Positions 1 through 13,024 of a stretch of 64,000 nucleotides of DNA are shown here, piece by piece (position 1 is the stretch's first letter; each line of letters opens with the position of its first letter). The stretch is from Rapana venosa. Taxonomy: Eukaryota; Mollusca; Gastropoda; Neogastropoda; Muricidae. Where the stretch lies: NCBI GenBank assembly GCA_028751875.1, contig CM054162.1, forward strand, positions 7,160,755-7,224,754, read 5' to 3'. A program made the position numbers and the translations under genes. The notes under the pieces are model-generated. The model was not told where the DNA came from. It saw nothing but the letters and a program-made list of their open reading frames with translations, and did no database searches.

Positions 1-1620
1 TCCATGTCTCCGCTCCATATAGTAGGACTGACTTGACGTTGGAGTTGAAACACTGAAACTTTGTGCGGGTCGACCCCAACCCTTTGGGGCTCAGATGTTC
101 TTCAGCTCGGATTCGATTTTTTTCTGAACGATTTTGTCACACGTCAGTTGTTGTTGTTGCTTGCTTGTTGTTGTTTGGTAGTGTAAGTTGTTGCTGTTGT
201 TGGTTTGTACTTGTTGGTGTTCCGTGTCCACGATGTTTCAACAAACAAAACGCATACAACCACTAAAGCGTGTGGTTACATTGTAAACTATCCATTGGAA
301 TGCCTTTGCTAGATGTCGATCAGCAGAAACAGTTTTCCACACAAAACCATTCTAGATATCAACGAAGTACTTCTTAAATTCGTGTTATTGTTCCCTTCCA
401 CCCCTCCCCCCACCCCCTCTCTCTCTCTCTTTCTTGCTAGTGCGCGTCGCGCGCGTATTGTTCGTTGATGGTGGTTAATGCAGTTGGAACGCGATGCGTG
501 CATGCTGCTGCGTGCGTGCGTGTGGTGCCACAAAGTCAAAGTGAAATCAAAGTCAATTCTCTTTTTTTATATTGTTATTTAAAATAATTTTTAGATAGTA
601 CAGGTGCATAAAGCAATGCATATTTTTCGTTTATCATAGATTTGTTTGTTTTGCCTCCCGTGCTGTGTTGTGTGTGTGTAGTGATGTGTGGTGTGTGTGT
701 GTGCATGTCGTGTGTGTAGTGTGTTGTTGTTGACTTCAATTCTGTTAACGTCTGTACACTGTAGTGATATAAAACGCCCCCCCCCGCCCCATCCCCTCCA
801 AAAAAAACAAAAACCAACCAACAAACAAAAAAACAAAAACACCACAAAAAAAAACGCAGAGATGTGGATGTGGTGTTTAAAAAAAAATAATAATAATAAT
901 CTCGAAAAACTGCAATCGCGACAGAATTTAAAAAAAAAAAAACACAAAAAAACCAACAAGTCATTAAAGCGTACACATGTAAATATAAACAAAATGTCTC
1001 CTATCGGGACTTTACGAGTAACACAATACCTTTCTCACACAATTTCAAATGCCAATTTTTAAATTACAGAATATGCTGGGTGAAGTGGAGTTTTCAGAAA
1101 AATCGCGGGGCATGAAAGGTTTTAACACTCTGGCAGTCACAAAAGTATCTGAATATTAGTGATAATTCTCACCGACCCAGGCATCGTACATTTTTTGCTG
1201 AATTTGGTTATCAATTAGCATTTTTTTCAACTATCGAATTAAAGTATAATTCTCCTTGACGTAAAAACACTTGTACTAAACTCTGAATGGTTCCCCACTG
1301 TTAGACATTATGATACATGCAATGCAGTTCTAGTTAAAGTCTCGTCATTTTGCTGATTACTAAACCATGACCTTTCTCCATGCGATATCTTGTTCTTAGT
1401 AAGTCTAGGACCCCTTCTTGTAAAAGGATAAAGGCACTGCAATTCTATTAGCATCCCCGTCCATGTTTTGCAACCCTTATTGAATTTGGCAGCTCCTATC
1501 CTCCCACAGAGTCATTTGGAAAGAACCCAAGTGTGTGAAGGCCACCCAACAAAAATTCACACTAAATCGGTATATGCCCCTTTAAAGGTAACGAGATTAT
1601 GACATGCTTAATCTCTAATA
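1..1620. other. No gene recognised; low-complexity intergenic DNA
   Basis: I see no coding exon, RNA gene or recognisable mobile element here. The stretch contains TTG-rich runs near 145-205, a CT run near 415-432, TG-rich sequence near 668-725 and an A/C-rich tract with C and A homopolymers at about 775-950. Open frames in it are short, overlap on both strands and follow the simple-sequence tracts. Confidence 0.6.
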
Positions 1621-1624
1621 TAGT

Positions 1625-1736
1625 GGTGTGTGTGTGTGTGTGTGTGTGTGGCGCGTGTGTGTGTGTCGCGTGCGAGTGTGTGGTGTGTGTGGTGTGTGTT
1701 TGTTGGTGGGTGTGTTGTGTGTGTGTGGTGTGGTGT
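1625..1736. repeat. (TG)n-rich microsatellite
   Basis: Imperfect TG/GTGG dinucleotide tract interrupted by CGCG and TTGTTG. The overlapping cysteine/valine and histidine/threonine open frames are translations of the repeat. Confidence 0.9.
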
Positions 1737-2359
1737 GCGCGTGCCAAGAAAGAAGCAAGCGTGCGTGCGTACGCGTGCATTGAGAAGTGTTTATGCGAAT
1801 AGCAGTATGCAAACATTTTCACACATGCATGATGAATGCGGTGCTTAAGTTTATTAATAAATTCCATGCACACTACACCTTTTCACACACTAATGCAATC
1901 GGTTCTAGCCACGAACGAATACCTTCATACCTACATAACCTTACAAATATTCATGATCCCTGCATGCCGGGCGTTCCATGCATGCATGTAACCACTACAA
2001 CACTTGGTAGCAAAGCCTCACTAACTACCTTTCCGCGGCCCTACCCAAATCTTCACCCCGGCTACTTTTTCTTTTCTTTTTCTCTTTTTTACAAAAAATT
2101 TCACCCCCTCCACCCCACCCCCCCCCCACCCCCTCATTTGGAGCGGGGGGGGGGTCTGTTCTACGTTGTTTGTCATATCAACCCCCCCCCCCCCCCCTCC
2201 CCCTAACTATTCGCTTTTTATCTCTATGACGTTTGAGATGGACGCTAGTGGCTGTCAGGTGGACATCTTTCGACCAAATCTGTAGTAATCCTTACTGTAC
2301 GCGTGATTGCGTCCTTCATATCATCTAGTGATTTTTGCGTACTTAAAGCTTACAACAAC

Positions 2360-2918
2360 AAGATCTGGGGTGAGAGATGGTGGTGGTGCGTGGTAATTTA
2401 AATAAAAAAAAAAAAAAGTTTTAAAAAAAAAGTTCATTACCAGTTGGAGTAAAAAATAAAAACAACCCACAAAACTTATGTAGTGGTGGTTGGTGGTGGT
2501 GGTAGTGTTGTAGAAGGGGGTGGGTGGGAGATGGGGGGAAGGGGGGCGAGGGGGGGGAGGGAGGGGGGGGGGGGGGGGGGGGGCATAATTAAAAAATAAA
2601 GTGGTATATTATATGGATATCAAAAAAAGGGTAATAGTGATAAGGATGTCTGTAAAATTATAAATAAAACACATATCAGATATGATTGGATTGTGTTAGT
2701 ATGTATAATAAAGAGGTGGTAGAGGTGTATTATGGATGAGAGATATATATGATAGTATAATTTAATTTATTTGTTTTTTTGGGGGGGGGGGTTTTTGGGT
2801 TGTGTGTTGGGGTTGGGTGAGTTAGTATTATAGTAGTTTATAGTAGTTGTTAGTATTAAGTAGTAGGATAGTAGTAGTAGAAAGAGTTAGTAGTAGTATT
2901 AGTATTGGAGGTTATATG

Positions 2919-2960
<42 letters not shown>
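2360..2960. other. C-depleted tract with long A and G homopolymers
   Basis: Over about 600 bases the plus strand is nearly devoid of C, especially 2590-2920, and consists of G/T/A words such as TAGTAG and GGTGGT, with an A run near 2403-2417 and a G run near 2559-2583. No gene is visible. The sharp strand asymmetry is unlike the flanks and may reflect poor base calling next to homopolymers. Confidence 0.6.
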
Positions 2961-2963
<3 letters not shown>

Positions 2964-2977
2964 TATATATATATATC
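2921..2977. repeat. (TA)n microsatellite
   Basis: Nearly uninterrupted TA dinucleotides with one TTAA interruption near 2957. Confidence 0.95.
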
Positions 2978-4866
2978 TATGAAAGAGATAGATATATATA
3001 ATATATATGTACGGATATGGTTGGGTGGGTTGCAGGGTACTGTTGCTGTTATATCGCCTATTTCAGCATAAAAATGGATCTACAAACTTTTTTTCCCAGT
3101 AAGTAGAACCCCAGTTTACTTCATTTTAAGACTAGTACAAATCTAGAATAATTCCAGCAGTTTTTAAGTCAGAAGATGATTCCATGATATAATCTAACAG
3201 CTTTACACCAAGGCCAACTTCGTCAGAAACCACAAATGGTCTGTGGATGAGTGGTTCCAAACTTCAGCTGAGTGGTGTACTTTCAATACAGATCCACACT
3301 CCACCTTTAACTTCGAGAGGTGAAATTAGTATCATCTGTAAAGTGTATATCATAAAAATGTTTTGCTGATTTTCAGAGATTCTTTAAAAGATGAAAAATG
3401 GCACCTGTTTCCTAGGTTTTTTTTGAGATTTTGGACATAAAGCAATACCGGGTGGCCATGAGAAAGTTGGAAGTTATCATCAAATGATTGCTTGAGTCCT
3501 ACAGCGTTGACCCAGCGCATGCATATTGCTAGCAGACGATTAAGGACTGAGTTGAGGGGGTACAGTGTTTGCTGAAAAAATGAAACCTACTAAATTTGCG
3601 CAAAATCGTGAGTTTTGAGGATAGTCTGTCAGAGAAAGTGGTTCATAGTTATTTCTGTGGATGCCTTAGTAAGTTTGATATATGATGTATTCCTATGTGC
3701 AGGGACTGGATATAAAGAAGCACATGGGTGCTTATTCATTATCCTCAAAATACAAACAAGATTTTTGTCCATTGTCATTGATATAATCATGAGTGATATA
3801 GGAAAACAGTGAAAAATAGCAACTTGTGAAGGTATGTGTAGCCCTAGAGCTGCCCTTGGTGTGTGGGTGGTGGGAGTGGAGTCTTTCCAAAGGACAACGC
3901 AGTGAGACTCAAGCATTATATATATATATATATATAGATAATATATTATATATAGATATATATATAAAATGCGAATGCGAAAGTTTTATATTCATTTAGG
4001 CCTGGCCCCTCATGAAGGGGTGTGATAAGGCATATTCCAAACATTTGCATAAGAAAACATTTATGAACAGAAGAATATTACCTCAGGACAGATATTAGTT
4101 CTAATTTTAAAAAGCCTTTATACAATAAATTCTAGTCCGCTTATTAATGCGTTTGTTTAGTAGATGACAATAAGTATACAAAGTCTAAACATGGAAGGAC
4201 AGCCTCACATATTTTTTGCGTATCCAACGATTTTAAGATCATTTAACATAGAGAACTTAATACAAAATGAACCCGTTATCGACAGAGACCCCTTACATAT
4301 GGACATAGAAGATCAGTAACACAGTGTTTGTCTAATAGCGAAGTTGTGCAGCAACCAATTTAGACTCTCCAAATCTAAATTTTGTCAGAATATGTTTAAG
4401 AGGTCTATCCATGTTCAGTGACCATAAAACAGAATTAAAACCATAATAAACTAAACAGCCTATACCAAACTAAACGATCACACCTCCTGAATATGACGGA
4501 AACACTCCTGCCACCTACAATCTATCAACTAGTGCGCAGATACACGTATACACCGATTTATATCCTCTAACTCCTTGATTGAACCATACATAAGCAATTC
4601 CTAACTCACATAATTTGAACTCTCAGTTTTGATACCCATTTCTTTTCGCCCTTTCATCTAAATTATATATAACATATATATACTTTTTTTATGGTAACCT
4701 ATGATTATCATACAAAACACATCTCACGATGGAATTCACAATAATTGGATAGCGATTAGTTTTCCTGCAAGACGATCATTGGGGGTTTTCATAAGTTTTA
4801 CGGCCAAGAATTTTTTTTAGTGCAAATAAATGATTTTTTCACATTGGTATGAGTAAGAAGAGAAGA
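2978..4866. other. No gene recognised
   Basis: AT-rich sequence without convincing exons. A second (TA)n tract lies at about 3917-3967. Short open frames at 3615-3812 and 3629-3916 overlap on opposite strands and show no domain I recognise. Confidence 0.5.
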
Positions 4867-4871
4867 AGAGA

Positions 4872-4933
<62 letters not shown>
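4867..4933. repeat. (GA)n microsatellite
   Basis: About 67 bases of GA dinucleotides directly abutting the 3' end of the minus-strand SINE at 4934. Confidence 0.95.
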
Positions 4934-4938
<5 letters not shown>

Positions 4939-5217
4939 AGGTGTCCCATAACCTTTAAGGTCATCGGGAGCGAGGGCGTCAGAGCCTCACTTCTCTAGGC
5001 CAGCATATTGAGGCGGGCGCTCCATCTCCTCTCCCTCTCTGCTTTACCTCCCTGACCCTAAGAGCAGGTACCCCATTTTAACATCTGGGTGAACCTGGGG
5101 GAGCTGTACTGAAGCCAAGGCGCGCAAACGGTCACCACCAACGATAAACCACGCCTCGACGCGGCTTAACTTGGCTGGGGGAAAACGATGCTTCGACCCA
5201 CTTAGCTATCCCGTCCC
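4934..5217 (-). mobile_element. tRNA-derived SINE, family S1, minus strand
   Basis: Read on the minus strand, the element opens with a pol III A-box-like GGATAGCTAAGTGGG and runs through conserved blocks (GCCAAGTTAAGC, CTTGGCTTCAGTACAG, AGGTAAAGC, CTATATTGAGG-like and GGTTATGGGACACCTTT) shared with copies at 23178-23469, 34265-34548 and 41192-41567. The B box present in the 41 kb copy looks lost here. A short (GATA) run follows at 5221-5236. The element is noncoding and mobilised in trans by a LINE partner. Confidence 0.75.
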
Positions 5218-5296
5218 CTACGATAGATAGATAGATAAATTTGATGGATAGGGTGTGTGTGTATGGTGACTGTTTTTGTTTGTGTGAGAGATAGGG

Positions 5297-5856
5297 GATA
5301 GGGAAAAAGGGGTCAAGCACAACTACTTACTGCTTATATCCAAAACCAGCAACTTTGGTCCGATTCCGTCTTCGCCTCAATCGAACCAAATACTTGCATA
5401 GTTTTATATAAAAACTAAGCGTATACCTTGACCCCCCCTTTTTCCCTATCACTCTACAAAAACTGAAAGTAATAACTAATTTATTTTTGATGGTAAAACT
5501 ATAAAATTATGGAATATTATGCTAAAACAATATCTGTAATCAAGAACTTGTCAAGAAACTTATTAACAACTTGTCAAGAAACTATAATCAACAACTTATC
5601 ATAACTTATCAAGAACTTATTAACAACTTATCAACAACTATCAAGTAACTTGCCAGAAGAACTTATTACAACTAATACAAAGAACTTACCAAAGAACTTA
5701 TCAAACTGATCAAGAACTAAAACAAGACTATATTAAGAACTCGTCACAAATAAACAAGTCCCCATCAACAACTTATCAACAACTTATCAACAACTTGTCA
5801 GAACACAACAATTATTTTACACAAAATATATAGATAAAGATAACAACATAATGCGA
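5297..5856 (+). repeat. Left terminal inverted repeat
   Basis: Pairs with 6885-7436. Its first about 160 bases (5297-5455) are themselves bounded by an inverted motif, GATAGGGAAAAAGGGGTCAAG at the start and CTTGACC(C)nTTTTTCCCTATC at the end, so a smaller palindromic unit is nested in the arm. Confidence 0.8.
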
Positions 5857-6884
5857 CGAACTTTTGATGATAAGACATCTACAGGTTCTAGTCAAGAAGA
5901 AATTAACAGATGGAAGAGAGTGCAGTATGAGAGGGGGGGGAGGTGTTAGATGGTACTACTGGATAAGAAGGCGAAGTTGTACTCTCTTGCTGCTGGGTAA
6001 AACAAAGCATTTACTTAGAACACAAACTAACATAGAACAGGTGCAGCAGTATCACCCACAAGACATATGTAATATTTTAATAGGTATAATCTCTTCTTGG
6101 AGCAAAGATAGTGAAAAACCTAGGGCATTCTGTTATTGGTCTATTATGCGAAAAGCAACTAATTAGGGGTTCCTTTAATGTGGACTCAGAAAGCTGACTT
6201 AGCATGTGACCTCTCACAAGATCCTATTTTGGACTAGAACGCTGGAGACACTTGGCCTTGTGATATGTAACTACGTTTTTTGGCTCTCTGTTGAGCACAC
6301 CAGTAGCTGCTTGTATGATAACATTAAAACATATAAAAGTTTAACCACACAGAGAAGAGAGGAACAGAAATACAGCCACGAACCAACAGGAAGCCCAGAG
6401 AATGTCAAGAACCAAGAAACGCTTCCCGTTCAACAAGTTGACATCTGTAACAAAAGAAACCTGGGAGAGTTAAGCTGGCAAGAGGTTAGCAGAATGGAAT
6501 CCGACAGAAACACCTTAGCAACCAAGCAAAGCAAAAGAATCTTATCGGGAGAAACATTAGAAAAAACAGATTGCCTAAAGAAACACAGAAAAAAGCACAC
6601 AGCACCGCAAAAACAAACATTCAACTTACTAAATATATGGTAATAAACCAGCTGATGGGAATTGTTATACAGCCTATAGAGTATGGAGCACAAGCCAACC
6701 AGCAAGACAAGAACACGCAGCAAGAAACAAAAGCCAAAACCACAACACAGCCACAACCATTGCAAAGCAACAGCCTGACAACGAATTCCATTCAATATTA
6801 TTAATAGAGATATAAATAAATAATTTATACTTATAGTAGAAATATGAGTATCACAAAAGACTGCAGTCAATCTTGGTCTAACCA

Positions 6885-7436
6885 CGCTGCCGTTATGTCC
6901 TATCTTGTATCAATAATTTTGTGTAAAATAATTGTTGTTTTTGTCTTGATGAATTTTGTTGATGGGGACTTGTTTATATTTGCTTGACAAGTTCTAATAT
7001 AGTTCTTGTTTTAGTTTCTTTGATAAATTTCTTGATAATTCTTTGTAAGTTCTAGTATTAGTTGTTAATAAGTTCCTTGGCAAGTCATGATAAGTGTTGA
7101 TAAGTTGTTAATAAGTTCTTGACAATTCTTGATAATTTTATTGATAAGTTGTTGAATACAAGTTCTTGACAAGTGGTTAATAAAGTTCTTGACAAAGTTC
7201 TTGAATAAATATTGTTTGAGCATAACTTCCCAGATTTTATAGTTTTTACCCATCAAAAATAAGTTAGCATTACTTTCAGTTTTAGTAGAGAGATAGGAAA
7301 AGGGGGTCAAGGTAACTCTTAGTTTTTATATAAAAACATCTGCAAGTTTTTGGTTCGAGAGGCTATGATCGGAAACAAAAGTTGCCTGGTTTTGATAAAC
7401 AGTAAGTAATGTGCTTGATCCCCCCTTTTCCCTATC
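6885..7436 (-). repeat. Right terminal inverted repeat
   Basis: Reverse complement of the left arm, with scattered substitutions and indels. The nested smaller inverted unit is also present, at about 7278-7436. Confidence 0.8.
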
Positions 7437-7835
7437 TGTGGTGTGTGTGTGTGTGGTGTGTGGTGTGTGTGGGTGGTGTGGGTGTGTGTACGTTACACTT
7501 ATTCGCACGCATTCCCCAAATTCTGCAATAGGGCAAACTGACGCATCTATCTCACAAACAACCATCCATTGTACTTTAAACATATGATTTCAACAAATTA
7601 TTGCGTGATCCTCCACCTCCCTCCCCTACCCCGTCTTCTCTTCCTTCTTTGTCCGTCTCGCCTTTTCTTCTCCACTTTGTCTCTTTCTACCTTTCCTCCT
7701 TCTTTCTCTGTGTGGCGTGTGTGGTGTTGCTCTCTGTCTGTCTATCTGTCTCTCTCCTGTCTATCTGTCTCTGTCTGTTTGTCTGCCTGTCTGTCTGTCT
7801 GTCTCTCTCTCTTTCTCTCTCTCTGTGACACATAA
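7437..7835. repeat. TG, then CT/TCTG microsatellites
   Basis: A TG tract follows the long-TIR element (7438-7490), and a CT-rich then (TCTG)n tract occupies about 7610-7826. A short (CAA)n run sits at 7866-7886. Confidence 0.85.
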
Positions 7836-8029
7836 ACTCCACCGCGCACTAGCACAATCACTAAACAACAACAACAACAACAACAAATAAACCCATACAA
7901 CCTTGCTTTTGTTATTAGATAATCGGACCTTGAATATTGATGGGTACAGGATATAATTCATGCAGTAAAAGAAAGCGAAACAGCCCACAGATATGTTTAT
8001 ACTGACATAGTCAGGTGCTTTTGTTTCAG

Positions 8030-8171
8030 GTAAAGTACGATTTTAGCAATGTGGAAACTGACACATCTATTGAAGAGTTCTTCTCCAAGGAAGAATACAA
8101 GAACATGTGTGACTTGGAGAAACTGCGCTTTAAAAATTTGCGCCTGAACTATGAAATGATGCTGAAGTTTG
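8030..8171 (+). CDS. PRDM9: PRDM9-like exon 1 seen: KRAB-like domain
   Basis: A 142-base exon with a strong acceptor (TTTTGTTTCAG before 8030) and donor (G then GTAAGT at 8172). It encodes 47 residues and ends in phase 1. Visible hallmarks are EEFFSKEEYKNM, CDLEKLRFKNL and RLNYEMMLKF. They align by position with the vertebrate PRDM9 KRAB pattern, which runs from an FTKEEW-type motif through a GDWEK-type motif to an NVKRNY-type motif. The KRAB of PRDM9 is the ancestral type and mediates protein contacts, not classical KAP1 repression. The start codon must lie in an upstream exon that I could not find. Confidence 0.87.
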
Positions 8172-11100
8172 GTAAGTATAAATGCGGTCAAGTGTGCAGT
8201 GAAAGTAATGCGTGATATCTAAAAATGACTTCAGTGCTTGGAGACATCGGATAAAGTTGATGCAACAGAAAAGTGTAAAAGAACAAATGTGTATTGTTGT
8301 TGTATTGTTTTTTTTTAATAATCATTTTTGGGTCAACCATAGAGGTGTGTACCTATGCCAAAATTAATATCAAATCAACATTTTTGTATACCGCTTGGAC
8401 TAGTTCTGACTTTGAATTAACAGACCCCGTTCATTCACTAAAACAACAGCTTTAATTTTTCTTTCCTCTCTCATTTATTACTGATCAAAACCAAAAACGA
8501 AGCCGAAATGGGATTGACCCAGACTTGTCCAGGCGCTTCATGATAGCGCAACACATTTTCGCTCATGTGTAGACAATATGCTGTCCGAAAGTTCCAGACA
8601 AAGAAGATTTTTTTTACTATGTAATCAGTGAATGCTTGCTACAACACATAGCAATATATTTTCTGTTGAATTGGTATTGTTTTCTGTTTCTATTAATGTT
8701 ACTAGCAACGCATCTCTGTGATTCTGCACAGTCCGTCATCCCACCTCCAACCATACACACTTAGTCAGGTTAGATAAACACACACTCTCTCAGTTCCCTA
8801 CCTTCAGTCAACCTGCTGAGGTTGTGTCCGCCATGAGATTTCAGAAAAAAGAGGCCCGTGCATTCATATCTGGATCCTTTAAATGATTTCTAGTGCTGTA
8901 GGTTGTGATCAAGTAGATCATACCTGAAATCTCTCTCTTCAACAAAAAAAAAAAACCCACTACTAAGCTGTAGAGGCAGATTGAAATCCCTGCTCTGAGC
9001 CATAGTCCTCTATCAGACTGAAAATTTTGAAGACTTCAACATATACTTAATAATAACGTGAATGCAGGTGCTTACATCTGCTGTACTTGATTCAGGCCGT
9101 GAAATTTTTGTGAGGAAACTTTCAGCACATTAAGTGCGCATAACTTGATCTCAAGGTAAACTAAATATCTACACATTCTTTGTCATCCTTTTCTTGATAA
9201 TCATCATGCATGAAATAAAAAATGCCTATGCTACCGCTAGGACTATAAGGACTAAAGAAGAAGAATAAGAAGTGTGTATTTGTGTGTGTGAGATGGTGTG
9301 TGAGGTGTGTGTGTGTGGTGTTGTGTGTGTGGGGTGTGGTGTGTGTGAGTATATTCCTAGAGGTTCTACTAATAGGGTAGTTCCTGTTCTTATCCCTGTC
9401 TTTAGGGTCTAGAATATTTCGGTTGCAATTTGGCTCGTTTCTTATTGGGGGAGTTGACGCGTTCTTTGCTATTCTAAACAGTATACTGGCAATATTGATT
9501 TATGGTTAGTCCACATTTTCTTCACAATTTCAGGTATTAAAACGTTTGATAGTCGAAAAAAGAGAAAAAGTCTTCCACTTTGTTTTCCGTGACAGTAAGT
9601 GTACTCTTGACCATTGTCCAGACTAGAAGCAGTTTTGCTAATGAATGAACAACAGACGATTTCTTTGAGTTGGTGGTCCACAGTTGTTTTAAAATCTTAA
9701 CATTTCACAAAGTTTTAAATTTCAAAGATGGTCATTTTTGTATAAGGGAATAAGAGGCAAATTAAACTAATTGAATCTCTCCCACTCTCTCAGTGAATGA
9801 TGTGTGTGTGTGTGTGTGGTGTGTGTGGAGATGTGTGTGGTGGTTTGTGGTGTGTGTATGAGTGTGTGTGTGGCGCGGCGCTGTGCGTGCCGTAGTGTGA
9901 TGTGTGTGTGTGTGTTTGTGTGTGTGTGCTGTGTGGTGTGTGTGTGTGTGTACCAGTTTACCAGCTCTGCAACCCGGACTTTATGAACCAACTGGCAGAC
10001 CTAACAGTCGGTGAATCACCACACCTTGCCCTGAGTCAGATGAGGAGTGGCGGCCAAGGCAAAACGAAAAGCAGGTACGGAATGACGAATAGGGGGAAGT
10101 TGATTTTCTTGGCCCAGGCAAAAGCTGTGTCAGGTTATAGATGTCGGCAAATTGCCAACCTACACTAAAATTTTTATGATTGTAGAAATGATTGGTTGAG
10201 AATTGCCTCACAACCATGAACAAACTCTAAACATAACAACCTGCACTCTCCTTTAAAGATGAAAAAAAATCCTCTGAAGTAGGGTTATGGCTGCCTGTAT
10301 GCGTGGTACTTGAACAGAGTCATACACGCAACTTCTCGTCCACAGTTAGCGATCCCTATCTCATCAGCGATTCCCAGTGGATGAGTGAGCAAGTGTAGCA
10401 TGTTCTGGTGACCCCCAGGATGTAAAGCTGGGGAACGCACAACAACAAACATATGATTTTTCTATTATTTTATCCTACAAAGTACATTAACAATAAAGAC
10501 AAATGTTAGCGGGATTAGAGGAGGTAGTTAATTTTAATTTTTACTTCATCATGCAAAAAGGGGTTTAAAGCTAAAGCGGAAGCGAAGGAGTGGGTCTGGG
10601 AAAATGTTTTAACTAGATTTTTCGTCATTTAATAAAATTCTATCTTGGTTGCAACGGGTAGGCCCTTGACAAACGCAAACCTGTTGGTATGAATGAGAGA
10701 ATAGGCCTTTGTTATGTAGTTTCTACTTTTGAACATGCTCTGCGCATCAGATCTTCCAATCAGTTTTATCTGACCCAGATATAGATCTATACCTGATTCG
10801 GTATGGTGTCGGAGTAGAATATAAGCTGTGAAGGATGAATGGAGAGAAATAAGTAATGACGATGTCCTATCAGTCAACAATGCCAGAGCATTGGACTCCG
10901 CGACATGAAACATAAAGAAGGAGTAGGAGCAGGAGGATGTACAATTTTTCTGATTATTTTATACATCTGATTAATATAATATCAGCATCTAGGGGCATCA
11001 ATGCAGTCCAGCCAGTCAGAGAGCAAAACCCTCCATCTTACTCAAGTAGTTAGTATAACACTAATCGAGAAATAGGCTTGGAGGAAATATTTGATACTTT

Positions 11101-12976
11101 TCATACTTCAATTGAAAATCTTATCGATAAAATCGAATTAAGCAGTGGAATTACATAAGAAATTAACCATAACTAATAATTTCTAAGTAAGCATTCTAAA
11201 GCTTTTTTCAGGCAGCTAGTTTCAAAAGCTTAAAACATAGCTTCGGAAGCTAAGTTCCGAAGTTTCAACCTTCCCAACCAGATGGTGAGGATTCTTTGGC
11301 GTACCGAGACGTGGCTCTTTTTTTTTTTTTCCCCAATCTAAGGTACCCCCGCAGGTCCTTCCCGACTTGTGGGGATGAAGTCTAAAGGCGACAAAAAATC
11401 CAGCGTCCAGGCGCTTTTTAAAACATGTGTGGCAATCCCTTTCTTACTGGCACCCGTTTGCCCCCACTGTTCTCGAGAGCAAAACTGGTTTTAAATGAGG
11501 GTGCAAAATGCTCTGCGTCTGCGGGCGTCTGCACAGGGTATTTCGGTTTATAATTAGTTCATCTGCCGAACTTTCTTTCTCTGGGGAGTGAGTCAGTCAG
11601 TAACGTATACTTCTGGTGATAAACTCCATAACTACTACCTAACACCTCCAGGGGAAAATCTCTTCGAAAAACGAAACGGTGCCTCCTCGGCCTCGGGGTA
11701 GCATAAGGATATGCCGAAGGCGCCCATGCCCGGGCAGGTTGCCTTGCCGGGGCCACATAAATCTCCAGGCAACATCCATAACAACTACTAGCTGTGGCAA
11801 GACTAATATTTTTTGTTTTTCCCATCCCCTTCCATTTTTTACCCTCTTCTTTTTCCCTTCTCCTCCCCTCCCCCTTAATAAACCCCTGACATAAAAAAAC
11901 ACCTAAAAACCCTCCCCCTTCCTTATTCCTTTATTTCCCTTAATTTTTCTTTTTCCTTTCCATCTCCTATTTATTCCCTTTTCCCCCCCTACCCTACACC
12001 TCCTTCCTATTTGTTTTTTTCCCCATTCCTTCTCCCATTTCTGTGTCCATTTGCCCTCCTTCCCCCCCTACCTTTTTACTGTAGTACCCCCATCACCCTA
12101 TCCCTACAACCCTATGTGCGTATTCTTTTTCCCCCCGTCCCCCCAATGCTCACACACTCCCCTATTTTTTACTACCCCTAACCCCCAAACCAACCCCCCC
12201 CTAATAAACACAACAAAAATACCAATACAAAAACTAAACAAAATCAACATCCAACAACTAAACAAATATACAATGCCCTAATCTAAAAACCTCCAAATAA
12301 TCGTGTTTGGCTCTTAAAAACAAACCGTAGCTACACCACAGTTTTCAGAAGTCTGTCTTATAATGTCTCAGGCGGCCTTTATAGAAGACAGTGCAGTGAA
12401 ACTGATAGTTTAGTCTTAGGAGAAAAAACGCTTTAATCCTTTATAAGATTTCGTCTTTCTTTGCTTTTCTCTCTCTCGTTTTTTGTGTTTACTGTGCCTT
12501 GTAAAATGTTCTCTAATCCTTTAATAAGCTTTCGTCTTTGCTTTTTCTCTCTCGCTCTGTTTTTTGTGTTTAATGTGCCCTTGTAAATGTTCTCGCTCGC
12601 TCTCTTCTCTCTCTCTCTCTCTCTCTCCTCTCTCTCTCCTCTCTCTCTCTGTCTTAGCTCATTCTCTCTCAACTCTCATCAGCTCCACACTCTCTCCCTC
12701 TCTCTCTCTCTCCTGAAAACCGTCTGTATAGTAAAGAAGTATGTGGTTCTGAGTGAGCACTACCTAGGATTTGCTTTCCATCACGTGTGTAAGTAATGTA
12801 TAGATTTGGGTTGATTTGTGTATTGTTTAGTTTGTTTCTTGCATTCCAGGTTTTGTTTTTTATATGTTTACTTCTTTCAACATTTTAAACCTTTATTTCT
12901 GACTATCAGGGCCAAAGCCATGGCGTCCGCCATTCCGTCCTCCGTCAGCAACAGTCACGTCAGCACAGGCAACTAC

Positions 12977-13024
<48 letters not shown>

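Larger units (their letters stand above)
5297..7436. mobile_element. 2.1 kb element with about 560 bp terminal inverted repeats
   Basis: The first about 560 bases (5297-5856) and the last about 550 (6885-7436) are imperfect reverse complements and flank an unrelated about 1 kb core. Both outer ends read GATAGGGAAAA followed by GGGGTCAAG or a variant. The arms contain degenerate subrepeats built on CAACTTATCAAGAACTT. The core has open frames of 145 codons (+, 6206-6643) and 151 codons (-, 6430-6885) that overlap antiparallel; I recognise no transposase motif in either. This architecture is that of a foldback-like or long-TIR non-autonomous DNA transposon. No clear target-site duplication can be called, because both flanks are TG-rich. 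Confidence 0.75.

Noticed and set aside
6206..6643. Transposase gene in the long-TIR element
   Set aside because: The 145-codon frame has no DDE/DDD spacing, zinc finger or other transposase motif that I can see, and an opposite frame overlaps it.
9951..9964. Acceptor at 9964 for exon 2 instead of 9956
   Set aside because: With incoming phase 1 it yields a frame without PDFM and a stop codon at 10018, while 9956 gives the conserved word.
12700..12789. Extra exon ending at GTAAGT (12790)
   Set aside because: The upstream sequence is CT repeat with no defined acceptor, and the peptide shows no PRDM similarity.
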